A stretch of DNA of 64,000 nucleotides from Pseudomonas sp. Q11 (GTDB lineage: Bacteria; Pseudomonadota; Gammaproteobacteria; Pseudomonadales; Pseudomonadaceae): NCBI RefSeq assembly GCF_024494355.1, contig NZ_JAKNQY010000019.1, forward strand, positions 1-64,000. The letters are read 5' to 3'. Shown piece after piece: positions 7,448 through 16,732 of the stretch. A program made the translations under genes and the position numbers. How positions within the stretch are numbered: the first letter of the stretch is position 1; each line of letters opens with the position of its first letter. The notes beneath the pieces are model-generated. The model ran no database searches and was not told where the DNA came from. It saw only the letters and a list, made by a program, of their open reading frames with translations.

Positions 7448-9118
7448 TCAGGCGCGCGGTTCCGACATCAATCCCTTGACCAGGGAAATACAGCCCAGCA
7501 GCAAGACAATGGCAAACGGTAAGCCGGTGGAAACCGCCATGGCTTGCAACGCAATCAAACCACCGCCCAACAACAGCGCGATAGCGATCACGCCCTCGAT
7601 GATGGCCCAGAACACCCGCTGTGGGACGGGCGCATCGACCTTGCCGCCAGCGGTGATGGTGTCGATGACCAGCGATCCGGAATCCGAAGAGGTGATGAAA
7701 AACACGATCACCAGCACGATACCGAGCAGTGACGTGATCTCCTTGAGCGGGAGCCCTTCGAGCATGGCAAACAGCTTGAGCTCCAACACCGCATCCTTGA
7801 CCCCGCTCAGCCCCTGGAGGGTGGCCTGGTCGATGGCGGTCCCGCCAAAGGTGGTCATCCACAATACCGACACCAGCGAAGGCACCAGCAGCACCGAGAT
7901 CAAGAACTCACGAACGGTACGGCCGCGACTGACGCGGGCAATGAACATCCCCACAAACGGCGACCAACTGATCCACCAGGCCCAGTAGAACGCCGTCCAG
8001 CCTTGGGTGAATTCAGTGTCCGTACGACCGAAGGGGTTGGACAATGCCGGCAGGTACTCGGCGTAGGTCACCAGGTTCTTGAAGAAACCGGTGAGGATCG
8101 CCAGGGTTGGCCCCACCACGATAATGAACAAAAGCAACAACAGGGCCAGACCCATGTTGATTTCGGACAGCAGCTTGACGCCCTTCTCCAACCCGGCGAG
8201 TACCGACCACAGGGCAATCAGGGTGATGCCGATGATCAGCACGACCTTGCTCACGCTGGTCGATTGAATGCCAAACAGGTGTTCGATCCCCGCGGCAGCC
8301 TGCTCGGCACCGATGCCCAGCGAAGTCGCCAATCCGAACAGCGTGGCGAATACCGCCAGGATGTCGATGATGTGGCCGGGCCATCCCCAGACGCGCTCAC
8401 CCAGCAGCGGGTAAAAGATCGAGCGTATCGAAAGCGGCAAGCCTTTGTTGAAGGAAAACAGGGCCAGCGACAACGCGACGATGGCGTAGATGGCCCAAGG
8501 GTGCAGGCCCCAGTGGAAAATGGTCGCGGCCATGGCCAGGTCTGCGGAGGCTTTCACATCGCCCGCCGCACCGCCCAGAGGCGCCCAGTCGGTACGTGCG
8601 CCGCTGGCGTCGAGCGTGACACCGCCCATGGCGGCAGAGTAATGGGACATGGGTTCTGCCACGCCGTAGAACATCAGGCCGATGCCCATCCCGGCGGCAA
8701 ACAACATGGAGAACCAGCCCACATAGGTGTGGTCCGGCGTGGCATCGCGGCCGCCCAATCGAACCTTGCCCAAGGGCGAGACGATCAGCGCAAGACACAG
8801 CACGACGAAGATATTGGCCACGCTCATGAAGAACCAGGCCAGATGCTTGGTCAACCAACTGCGCATGGCGCTGAAAAGCGGTTCGACTTCATTCTGCAGT
8901 GCAAGCGTCATGATGACGAACAGCAGAATGGTCGCCGCGGAGATGATGAAAACCTTGCCGTGGATATCCAGAGAGAAAGAGAACTGACCTCGGATATTGT
9001 CTTGCCCGATCACGTAGTCGGTATCGATGAGATTGGCTTTGCCGCTGGGGGCTGGTATCCCCTCTGTGCCGGTTGACTGGGGTTGTCCTGATAGATCGTC
9101 TACAGGGTTTTTTCCCAC
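7448..9118 (-). CDS. BCCT-family betaine/choline/carnitine transporter
   Basis: 556 residues with about 50 cytoplasmic residues before the first of roughly 12 membrane helices. It has the family glycine motif GMGIGLMFYGVAEPMSHY and the tryptophan-rich substrate motif (TAFYWAWWISWSPFVGMF), followed by ARVSRGRTVREF. These define secondary transporters of quaternary amines such as choline, glycine betaine and carnitine. The start is GTG, supported by an AAGGAGG site 6 nt upstream. It stands alone, convergent to the exonuclease gene. The exact substrate and coupling ion cannot be read from the sequence. Confidence 0.93.
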   Translation of the reverse strand: MGKNPVDDLSGQPQSTGTEGIPAPSGKANLIDTDYVIGQDNIRGQFSFSLDIHGKVFIISAATILLFVIMTLALQNEVEPLFSAMRSWLTKHLAWFFMSVANIFVVLCLALIVSPLGKVRLGGRDATPDHTYVGWFSMLFAAGMGIGLMFYGVAEPMSHYSAAMGGVTLDASGARTDWAPLGGAAGDVKASADLAMAATIFHWGLHPWAIYAIVALSLALFSFNKGLPLSIRSIFYPLLGERVWGWPGHIIDILAVFATLFGLATSLGIGAEQAAAGIEHLFGIQSTSVSKVVLIIGITLIALWSVLAGLEKGVKLLSEINMGLALLLLLFIIVVGPTLAILTGFFKNLVTYAEYLPALSNPFGRTDTEFTQGWTAFYWAWWISWSPFVGMFIARVSRGRTVREFLISVLLVPSLVSVLWMTTFGGTAIDQATLQGLSGVKDAVLELKLFAMLEGLPLKEITSLLGIVLVIVFFITSSDSGSLVIDTITAGGKVDAPVPQRVFWAIIEGVIAIALLLGGGLIALQAMAVSTGLPFAIVLLLGCISLVKGLMSEPRA

Positions 9119-9336
9119 GAGAACCTCCTTTTATTATCCGCACGCTTGGGCGCGCAATGGTCTGATAAGCCCCGCTGTTCCTATGGTAAAAACGAGATGT
9201 GTGCGCATGTATCTTACAAGCTTATGAGCTTGTCTGGGACATTGTGGCCTTTCAAGCGTTCCCCCTGCTGGGAAAATGGCCCCTGCGCCGGCCCTCGGCG
9301 ACGGTTTCGCGGCAGGAAAAACCTGAATCGCAAACG

Positions 9337-9371
9337 AAAAAAAGGGCACCGGGATTGCCCCAGCGCCCTTT
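9337..9371 (-). terminator. Intrinsic terminator of the TRAP operon
   Basis: On the minus strand a stem starting AAAGGGC and closing GCCCTTT is followed by a run of T. It sits about 30 nt beyond the DctP stop codon. Confidence 0.85.
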
Positions 9372-9401
9372 GTTCAACCTCTATGGAACACCCGATTCAG
9401 C

Positions 9402-10421
9402 TCATTGTGCGGCGCGCACCTTGGCAATTTCGTCGTACATCATCTTCACCAGGCTGGCATCCAGGGACTTGGCGAATTTGTCGATCACCGGTTGCACACG
9501 CTCGCGAAAGCGATCTTTCTCGGCCGGGGTGATTTCGTTGACAGTCATCGCGCCGGCCAACGTAGCCTTGGCCTTGTCCATGCTCGCGGCGGTGACGTCG
9601 CGCTGGAACTTCTGCGCCTCAGCGGCGGCCTCGCGGATCAGGTTTTTTTCATCGTCATTCAGACGGTTCCAGGTTTTCTGGCTGATGATCAGCGACTGGG
9701 GATTAAAGATGTGGCCAGTCACCGACAGGTACTTCTGTACCTCGAAGAACTTGTTGCCTTCAATCACCGTGTAAGGGTTCTCCTGGCCGTCGATCGTGTG
9801 CTGCTCAAGGCCGGTGTAGACCTCGGGGAACGCCATCGGCACCGGATTGGCGCCGAGGGCGGAAAAGGTTTCCAGGTAGATGGGCGACTGGATCACGCGA
9901 ATCTTCAAGCCTTGCATGTCTTCGAGCTTGGTCACTGGATGCTTGCTGTTGGTCAGGTTGCGGAAACCCAGGTCCCAATAGCCCAAGCCAACCAGCCCTT
10001 TGCTATCCAATTGCGCCGCCAGTTTCTGGCCGACCGGCCCGTCGATCACTGCGTGGGCTTCTTCGGCGTTGTTGAACAGGAAGGGAAAATCGAGCATCGC
10101 GAAATCCGCTGCCTGGGCGGCCAGGATGCCGGAGTTGAGCACGGTGATGTCCAGCGTGCCGCCCTGCAAGGCCGAGACCGTCTGCACGTCACCCCCCAAC
10201 GTTCCACCGGGGAACAGACGGACCTTGATCTTGCCGCCGCTCTTCTCGCTCAGCAGGTCGGCGAACTTCTGTGCGCCCTGCCCTTGTGGGTGCTCCTTGA
10301 CGTTCTGGAACGCGAATCGCAGGGTACGCTCGCGGATCTCGTCCGCGTGGCTGACCACGCTGCCCAGCAGCAGCCCCGTTGCACATGCCCCGGCCAACAG
10401 GGTTTTCATCAGTTGTCCCAT
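9402..10421 (-). CDS. TRAP transporter substrate-binding protein (DctP family)
   Basis: 339 residues with a Sec signal peptide (ending VSHA). The mature protein has the DctP fold: KIKVRLFPGGTLGG, VLNSGILAAQ, the substrate-carboxylate arginine region LKIRVIQSPIYLETFSALG, and GLEQHTIDGQENPYTVI. The start is supported by GGAG 6 nt upstream. It is the last gene of a three-gene operon, 56 nt after DctM. The order Q-M-P resembles the yiaMNO sugar-acid transporters rather than the classical C4-dicarboxylate dctPQM order, so a sugar acid is a reasonable guess. No catabolic gene is linked to confirm it. Confidence 0.93.
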   Translation of the reverse strand: MGQLMKTLLAGACATGLLLGSVVSHADEIRERTLRFAFQNVKEHPQGQGAQKFADLLSEKSGGKIKVRLFPGGTLGGDVQTVSALQGGTLDITVLNSGILAAQAADFAMLDFPFLFNNAEEAHAVIDGPVGQKLAAQLDSKGLVGLGYWDLGFRNLTNSKHPVTKLEDMQGLKIRVIQSPIYLETFSALGANPVPMAFPEVYTGLEQHTIDGQENPYTVIEGNKFFEVQKYLSVTGHIFNPQSLIISQKTWNRLNDDEKNLIREAAAEAQKFQRDVTAASMDKAKATLAGAMTVNEITPAEKDRFRERVQPVIDKFAKSLDASLVKMMYDEIAKVRAAQ

Positions 10422-10477
10422 GTCACTCTCCGATCATTATTGTTTTAGAAGTCGAGCTACTACCGCTTGCACCGGCG

Positions 10478-11758
10478 TCAACCGGTGAAGAATTTCAAAG
10501 GCCCCAGCACCAGTTGCGGGAACAGGACCAGAAGGAACAGCACTACCAGTTGCGCGAGCAGGAACGGCCACACGCCACGAACGATCTCTTCGATATTGAG
10601 TTTCGAAACCCCGCTCACCACATTGAGCACCGTGCCCACCGGTGGGGTAATCAGGCCGATGGCGGTGTTGATCAGAAACAGCACGCCGAAATAAACCGGA
10701 TCGATACCCGCCTGAGTCACCGCCGGCATCAGCACCGGGGTGAGGATGAGGATGGTGGGCGTCATGTCCATGACCGTACCGACCATGATGATCAACAGCA
10801 TGATCACCACCAACAGCAGGGTCGGGCTGTCCATGAACGGTTCGAGCACCGCCGCCAACTGGCCCGGCAAGTCGGCAATGGTCACCAGCCAGGAGGACAC
10901 CATGGCCGCCGCCACCAGGAGCATCACCACCGAGGTGGTCTTGGCCGAGGACAGGATCACTTCGTACAGCTGGCTGACTTTCATTTCCCGGTAGATGACC
11001 AGGGACACAAACAGCGAATAGACCGCCGCGACCACCGCTGCTTCCGTCGGGGTGAAAATGCCGAACTTGAGACCCAGGATGATGATCAGCGGCAGGCCCA
11101 TGGCCCAACTGCCCTCGACCAGGGCCCGCATCACTTCGGCCCGCGAGCGCTTGGGCGGGGTCTGCACATGCTCGCTACGGGAGATGAACCACCAGGCAAT
11201 GGCCAGGGCGACACCGAGCATCAGTCCCGGCACGATCCCGGCCAAAAACAGCTTGGAAATCGATACCCCGGATGCCACGCCAAACACAATGAAGCCAATG
11301 CTCGGAGGAATGACCGGGGCAATGATGCCTCCAGCGGCAATCAACCCGGCCGAACGCGCCCGGTTGTGCCCCGCCAGCACCATCATTGGCACCAGCAAGG
11401 CCGCCAGCGCCGCCGCGTCGGCCACCGCCGAACCCGAGAGCGAAGCCAACAGGCAGGACGCGATGATCGCCACGTAACCCAGGCCGCCACGCTTGTGTCC
11501 CACCAGCGCCATGGCGATGTTGACGATGCGTTTGGACAGACCGCCAGAGTTCATCACTTCGCCGGCCAGCATGAAGAACGGCACAGCCATCAACGGAAAG
11601 CTGTCGGCGCCGTTAAGCAGGTTCTGGGCGATGATTTGTGCGTCAAACAGATCCAGATAAAACATCAACGCCACACTGACCACCAGCAAGGCAAAGGCAA
11701 TGGGAATGCCCAACGCCATGCTGCCTATCAATGACCCGAGGAAAATAACCAGTGTCAT
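10478..11758 (-). CDS. TRAP transporter large permease (DctM family)
   Basis: 426 residues, almost entirely hydrophobic, with the repeated DctM layout of about 12 helices. Typical segments are PFFMLAGEVMNSGGLSKRI, PMMVLAGHNRARSAGLIAAG, and the C-terminal PVLMPAVTQAGIDPVYFGV with LITPPVGTVLNVVSG. It forms the ion-coupled translocation unit together with DctQ. The start codon overlaps the DctQ stop by 4 nt, so translation is coupled. Confidence 0.94.
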   Translation of the reverse strand: MTLVIFLGSLIGSMALGIPIAFALLVVSVALMFYLDLFDAQIIAQNLLNGADSFPLMAVPFFMLAGEVMNSGGLSKRIVNIAMALVGHKRGGLGYVAIIASCLLASLSGSAVADAAALAALLVPMMVLAGHNRARSAGLIAAGGIIAPVIPPSIGFIVFGVASGVSISKLFLAGIVPGLMLGVALAIAWWFISRSEHVQTPPKRSRAEVMRALVEGSWAMGLPLIIILGLKFGIFTPTEAAVVAAVYSLFVSLVIYREMKVSQLYEVILSSAKTTSVVMLLVAAAMVSSWLVTIADLPGQLAAVLEPFMDSPTLLLVVIMLLIIMVGTVMDMTPTILILTPVLMPAVTQAGIDPVYFGVLFLINTAIGLITPPVGTVLNVVSGVSKLNIEEIVRGVWPFLLAQLVVLFLLVLFPQLVLGPLKFFTG

Positions 11759-12300
11759 GGGCGGGTACTCTTGATGGGGTTATGTGCATTCACCTCGGCG
11801 TCGCTGTCCTTGACCATGACCATTTCGTCATCCCTGAGTTTGCCGAACAGCGCCAGGTAGAGTTCGTAGACCAGGATGGCAGCGGCGCTGGCGCCGAACA
11901 CCAGGCCGGCGGCGTAGAACAGTGCCATCGACAAACCCGAGGCCGGCGCGACCACATCCAGGTTGATCACCGCCTGCTGCCAACTGCCGCTGAAGATCAA
12001 CCAGCAGATGTACAACATCATCAGGTGCCCGATCACCAGGCAGATGCGCTTGCCGGCCGGTGGCAGGCGTTTGACCAGACTGTCGAGCCCCAGATGGGCA
12101 CGGTCCTTGAGCGCCACCAGGGCGCCGAGAAAAATCATCCAGACGAAGAACCAACGCGACAGCTCCTCCGAGACGCTGATGCCTGAATTGAAGGCATACC
12201 GCAGCACCACATTGCCGAACACCAGCACGATCATTGCGACCATGCACAGCACAATCAGCAGTTTGAGCAGTTTGAAATACAGATCGACGACCTTTGTCAT
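11755..12300 (-). CDS. TRAP transporter small permease (DctQ family)
   Basis: 181 residues with four predicted membrane helices. It has the DctQ signature around SVSEELSRWFFVWMIFLGALVALKDRAH, followed by a charged C-terminal tail. It is the first gene of the operon. The ATG follows GGGAGG by 8 nt. The long upstream region contains a GCGCCGG/CCGGCGC hairpin 26-49 nt before the start and a candidate AACCGGTT operator at 12538. Confidence 0.92.
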   Translation of the reverse strand: MTKVVDLYFKLLKLLIVLCMVAMIVLVFGNVVLRYAFNSGISVSEELSRWFFVWMIFLGALVALKDRAHLGLDSLVKRLPPAGKRICLVIGHLMMLYICWLIFSGSWQQAVINLDVVAPASGLSMALFYAAGLVFGASAAAILVYELYLALFGKLRDDEMVMVKDSDAEVNAHNPIKSTRP

Positions 12301-13197
12301 CTTGAAGACCTCCCGGACTTGTCGAGCGCCGGCATCCAGCCACCGGCGCGATAGGACCGTAACGATGGGCGATGGCTATCGGGTCAGGACAGAACGGCCG
12401 AGCGTTGTTCCGGGTCCGGAGCAACGGAGCGTGGGATAGGGGCTTAGCGCTTGCAGACGGGTACGCATGGGGGTTCCTCAATTTTTTATTATGGTCTTGG
12501 TCATGCTGAGCAAGAGGTGTTGCGCCTAAAATGTACCAACCGGTTAGTTCGGTCAATCACCTTGGCAGGAGGGTCACACAAAGCGTGCGATTATCGGATA
12601 AGCGTTTGGGCCGGCTTGTCCGGTATTTTTCATGTTTGACACAGTGTCCAAGCGCGTTTCTTATTTATTAACCAACCACTTTATTTATGAACTAGCCCTG
12701 TACAAAACTGTTCGACTCCACCGATCTGAAAACCCAACAATAAAATTGAACCTTATTTAACTTCCGCACTTTAGCAACACTCCAGCCCACTTGATAATAC
12801 GTTCACCCTCGACAACAAACAGGCGCCATTCCAATGACAAACATCTAAGCACCTTTCTATAAAGCGGCGTCAAAAATAAAACCTCGATGAACTTTGCGTG
12901 ATCAAGCCGCTTCACAAGCACCCAATAAATCAATTAAAATCCTTTAAAATTCAACGCATTAAACCCTTCTCACTTCAAAGTAATAGCGCAACTTTCCAAC
13001 CTCCCTTCAACCATTCACAGTCAAAACAACGAACTGTCTTTCAAATAAAACTTTGCGCCCGCGCCCTTCGGTGTTATTACTTCGCCGCTCCAAACTGCAA
13101 TAGGCCATTACGCAACTTTCCGCGTGCGTAACACGCCTGCCTGATATTGGATCCCACTTAATTCAACTCGCTTGTTTACTCAAACGCATGATCGCGT
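12301..13197. other. 897-bp gap without genes, partly AT-rich, between the TRAP and exopolysaccharide operons
   Basis: No convincing gene was found. Near the TRAP side are a hairpin (12326-12349) and the palindrome AACCGGTT (12538-12545), whose CG centre is typical of LacI-family operators. From about 12640 to 13130 base composition shifts strongly to A and T (runs such as TTTATTTATTAACC and CAATTAAAATCC), unlike the GC-rich surroundings. Such islands in Pseudomonas are often silenced by MvaT/MvaU (known for the family, inferred here). The exopolysaccharide promoter should lie here but no clear -35/-10 pair was identified. Confidence 0.6.
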
Positions 13198-14469
13198 TTG
13201 GGCGAACAGTTGTGCGGCGCAGCAAACTGCGCGAGGAAGGGCGTCATCGCTACTCATCAGTCACGGATCAGGATTCTTTCGATCTTCGGTACCCGTCCGG
13301 AAGCCATCAAGATGGCACCTTTGGTCAAGGCCCTCGCCGCCGAACCGGGCATCGAGTCGCTGATCTGTGTGACCGGCCAGCATCAAAGCATGCTTGAGCA
13401 GGTATTGAATCTGTTCGATCTCAAGGCCCATTTCACCCTCAACGTGATGACGCCGCACCAGACGCTCAACTCGTTGACGGCCGCGTTGTACGGCGCGATC
13501 GATCCGGTACTGGAACAGACCCGGCCGGATCGGGTGCTGGTCCATGGCGACACCACCTCGGCCATGGTGGCTTCGATGGCGTCCTTTCATCGACGCATTC
13601 CCGTGGGCCATGTGGAAGCCGGGCTACGCACCGGCGACATCTACAGTCCGTGGCCGGAAGAAATGAACCGTCGTTGCATCGATCTCAGCGCTGACCTGTT
13701 GTTTGCCCCCACCGCACAATCTCGCGCTAACCTGCTGGACGAACGTCTGCAAGGCCGCTGCCTGGTGACCGGCAATACCGTCATCGATGCGTTGCAGATG
13801 ACCGCCCGGCGCATCGAGCAGGATGCACAGCTGCGACAAGCACTGGACCAACAGTTCCCGTTCCTGCAAACCGGACGCAAGCTGTTGCTGGTCACCGGCC
13901 ACCGCCGGGAGAACTTTGGCGAAGGTTTCCTGAACATCTGCAAGGCCTTGCGCCACCTGGCACAGCGTCCCGACATCCAGATCGTCTACCCGGTGCACCT
14001 CAATCCCAGTGTATTGGGCCCGGTGACTGAACAACTGGGTGACCTGCTCAACGTCCACCTGATCAAGCCTCTGGATTACCTGGCGTTCGTGCGTTTGATG
14101 CAACACGCCCACGTCATCCTCACCGACTCCGGTGGTGTCCAGGAAGAAGCGCCGTCCCTGGGCAAACCGGTGCTGGTGATGCGCGACGTCACCGAACGTC
14201 CCGAAGCCGTAGCTGCGGGCACGGTGCGGCTGGTCGGCACCTCCCCGGCCTCGATCATTGCCGGCGTGGACGCATTGTTCGACGACAAAACCTTGTGGCG
14301 CCGCGCCTCACAGGCAGCCAACCCCTATGGAGATGGCAAGGCCAGCCAGCGCATCGTCGATACCCTGCTGGGGCGCCCGGTGGACGAATTTTTCGTGGGC
14401 CAGTCGCAATTGCCCCAAGGCTGGGCTCCCGCACCGATGTACGCGCCTCGCCAGTTACTCGCCTCCTAA
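13198..14469 (+). CDS. wecB: UDP-N-acetylglucosamine 2-epimerase (WecB family)
   Basis: Non-hydrolysing 2-epimerase interconverting UDP-GlcNAc and UDP-ManNAc in the cytoplasm. Diagnostic segments include FGTRPEAIKMAPLV, CVTGQHQSMLEQVL, VHGDTTSAMVASM, GHVEAGLRTGD, PEEMNRRCIDLSADL, VTGHRRENFG, and LTDSGGVQEEAPSLGKPVLVMR. The start is uncertain. The open frame begins with TTG at 13198 and there is no ATG or GTG before the conserved domain, which starts about 25 codons later. A GAGGAAGG at 13232-13239 lies close to the domain and suggests an unusual or shorter start. It heads the nfr-like operon and would supply UDP-ManNAc to the glycosyltransferase. Confidence 0.93.
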   Translation: MGEQLCGAANCARKGVIATHQSRIRILSIFGTRPEAIKMAPLVKALAAEPGIESLICVTGQHQSMLEQVLNLFDLKAHFTLNVMTPHQTLNSLTAALYGAIDPVLEQTRPDRVLVHGDTTSAMVASMASFHRRIPVGHVEAGLRTGDIYSPWPEEMNRRCIDLSADLLFAPTAQSRANLLDERLQGRCLVTGNTVIDALQMTARRIEQDAQLRQALDQQFPFLQTGRKLLLVTGHRRENFGEGFLNICKALRHLAQRPDIQIVYPVHLNPSVLGPVTEQLGDLLNVHLIKPLDYLAFVRLMQHAHVILTDSGGVQEEAPSLGKPVLVMRDVTERPEAVAAGTVRLVGTSPASIIAGVDALFDDKTLWRRASQAANPYGDGKASQRIVDTLLGRPVDEFFVGQSQLPQGWAPAPMYAPRQLLAS

Positions 14470-14506
14470 TCGCTGCTCCCCCTTATCAGACTCGAGATTT
14501 ACCTGA

Positions 14507-16720
14507 ATGAAGCCTTCCGTTGCCATCTCTACGGGCGCACTCAGCGCCCTTGCCTGTGGCCTGAGCCTGCTTGCGCTCATGCCAACCTTTGCCTTGGCTG
14601 CCGATAGCCCGCTCACCGAGGCTATCCATCGGCTCAACGCCGATACCCGCCAGGAGCGCGAAGTCCGCTTGAGCGACCTGGGTATCAGTGCGCCGATCCT
14701 GCTGGGCGCCAGCGATTCCCGACGGGAACTGTATTTGCCAGTGCCGGCCGGGGTTACCCTCAATGAGGCGACCCTGCAGCTGGACGCCAGCTATCTCAAT
14801 GGCGAAGGGGGCCGCAACACCTTGCTGCTGTCACTCGATGGCTATCCGGTGCGCGCCGAAGGACTCAGCGAACCTCAGGGCAGTGCCAGCGCCACACTGG
14901 GCGTCGACAGTGCCCCGCGCGACAACGGCCTGGTGCGGCTGGGCATTGCCTGGTCTTCGGTGGTTTCGCGGCCGTTGTGCGAAGACGACCGGGTCATCGG
15001 CAACGTGCTGCGCATCCAGCCCGACACGCGCCTGAACTACAGCTACGACGCCCGCCAACTGCAGGATGTCGGCGCCGCCTGGACGGCATTACCTGCCGAA
15101 CCCGGGATCCTGGTTGCACCCGGTTCGTTGTCCGCCGACAGCTACGACGCGGCCTGGCGATTGGGCGTGGCCCTGGAGCGAATGGGCAAGCACAGCCGCA
15201 TCTTGCCGTTCCCTGCCGTACAAGACAGTGTGGATCTGAGCGCTCTGCGCATCCCGGCCGAACTGTTGAGCATCCCCGCTTTCGCCAGCCTCAACGCGAA
15301 GGGTCAGCACCGCCTGGCCAACCCGGCTGAGATCGGCGCGCTGCTGATGCTGGGGCAAACCCCGAACGCACAGGCCGACCTGGCCATCAACGACCCGCAA
15401 TTGCTCCAGGCCATCAATCAGTCCCTGGATGCTTTGCAGAGTCAGGTCCAGAGCGTCGACCCAACGGCGGCCAGTGCATTGACCCAATGGCGCGAACAGC
15501 ATGTCAATGCAGCCACGGCAGGCACCGGCCCTGACGATGTGCGTCTGGCGCTGCTAGGCACTCGCCCGGTCCTGATGATCGCCCCGCCCGCCACTGGCAA
15601 AGCCCTGTCGTTGCTCGGTTCGGCCTGGAACAAATTGGCGCGCAGCCGTCAGTTGACCGTGAGTGAAGCGCAAACGCCTTTGAGCAACGATGGCCGCGTA
15701 GCCTTGTCGCGACTGGGCGGCGCACCTGGTACCTACGACGTGGCCTCCCGATTCGACTGGAGCACCTCGTTCCCCTTGGGCAGCGTGGCGTATGACGGTC
15801 GCTTGCCGGTGACAGCCGTGGTGGATCTATCCGCAGCACCGGGTGCTTCACACACCCCGCCCGTGGCCTCGCTGTTTTTCAACGATTTCCTGATCGGTGC
15901 CCAGCAGTTGACCACCGATGGTCAGTCACAACGTATCCAGGCCCATATCCCCAGCTATGCCCTGGGTTCAAAAAACGTATTGCGCGTCTCGTTCCAGCGC
16001 CAGCCTGTCAGCGATCGTTGCCTGGAAACCCCCCAGGCCTTCCCGGTAGCGGTGCTGCCGAGCAGCCATATCGTGCTGGAAAAAATCGCCCTGGACGACG
16101 GTTTCTCCGGCATGGCCGCGCGCTTCGCCGTTGACACCCAGATCCTCGTTCCCCAGGCATACCTCGACCAACCGGCCGCCAGTCTGGCCCGGGTGATCTC
16201 GGTGGCCGATGCCGCCGGTGTTTCACCATTGCGCGCGCAGTTGAACGTCAGCGCCGATCCCAAAGCCGTGGTCAGCCCGGACAAAGCCTTCCTGGCGTTC
16301 GAACTGCCGCTTGAAGACAGCAAGGAATCGGTCCTGGTCGATGAGCAGGGTCGCCTGCGCATCAACCATGACGATCAGTTGCTGCTGGATGTGCAGCCCC
16401 TCAACCACCTGGCTTCGCTACAAGTGGTGCAAGCCTCGGGACAGCATGGGCTGGTGTATCGGACCCTGGGCCGCCAAGCGCCCGACTTCGCCCAGCCGAT
16501 TGTGCTGACCCGTGGCGATGTGGCGATTCTCGGCGACAGCGGCGCCGTGACGATCATCGACAGCAAGGACCCCAGCGGCAGTCGGTTGATCGGCCGTGAA
16601 GAACCCAAAGGGCTGGATGCCTGGCGTAAACCGTCGCTGCTCTGGCTGATCCCTGGCGCCATTGTGTTGTTCCTCCTCCTGTTGCTGGCTGGCCGTAGCG
16701 CCCGTCGCAATCGCCAGTAA
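14507..16720 (+). CDS. BcsB-like periplasmic polysaccharide synthase partner
   Basis: 737 residues. A signal peptide (ending ALAAD) precedes a long periplasmic part of beta-rich modules. A single C-terminal membrane helix (SLLWLIPGAIVLFLLLLLAG) and a basic tail RSARRNRQ anchor it in the inner membrane. The topology and segments such as LELYLPVPAG-like strands, RPLCEDDRVIGN and LFFNDFLIGAQQL resemble BcsB, the partner of cellulose synthase BcsA. It sits between the epimerase (37 nt) and the NfrB-like synthase (12 nt), so it probably guides the nascent polymer across the periplasm. Despite the historical name, BcsB itself does not bind c-di-GMP through a PilZ domain. I recall no such gene in the E. 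coli nfr operon. Confidence 0.75.
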   Translation: MKPSVAISTGALSALACGLSLLALMPTFALAADSPLTEAIHRLNADTRQEREVRLSDLGISAPILLGASDSRRELYLPVPAGVTLNEATLQLDASYLNGEGGRNTLLLSLDGYPVRAEGLSEPQGSASATLGVDSAPRDNGLVRLGIAWSSVVSRPLCEDDRVIGNVLRIQPDTRLNYSYDARQLQDVGAAWTALPAEPGILVAPGSLSADSYDAAWRLGVALERMGKHSRILPFPAVQDSVDLSALRIPAELLSIPAFASLNAKGQHRLANPAEIGALLMLGQTPNAQADLAINDPQLLQAINQSLDALQSQVQSVDPTAASALTQWREQHVNAATAGTGPDDVRLALLGTRPVLMIAPPATGKALSLLGSAWNKLARSRQLTVSEAQTPLSNDGRVALSRLGGAPGTYDVASRFDWSTSFPLGSVAYDGRLPVTAVVDLSAAPGASHTPPVASLFFNDFLIGAQQLTTDGQSQRIQAHIPSYALGSKNVLRVSFQRQPVSDRCLETPQAFPVAVLPSSHIVLEKIALDDGFSGMAARFAVDTQILVPQAYLDQPAASLARVISVADAAGVSPLRAQLNVSADPKAVVSPDKAFLAFELPLEDSKESVLVDEQGRLRINHDDQLLLDVQPLNHLASLQVVQASGQHGLVYRTLGRQAPDFAQPIVLTRGDVAILGDSGAVTIIDSKDPSGSRLIGREEPKGLDAWRKPSLLWLIPGAIVLFLLLLLAGRSARRNRQ

Positions 16721-16732
16721 CGGTAACCTTCG

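Noticed and set aside
7441..7450. Terminator between the exonuclease and BCCT genes
   Set aside because: Only 4 nt separate the two stop codons and no stem with a T run spans them.
12889..12915. AlgU (sigma-22) promoter GAACTT-N16 before the exopolysaccharide operon
   Set aside because: The -35 hexamer fits, but the -10 place reads TTCAC instead of TCTGA.
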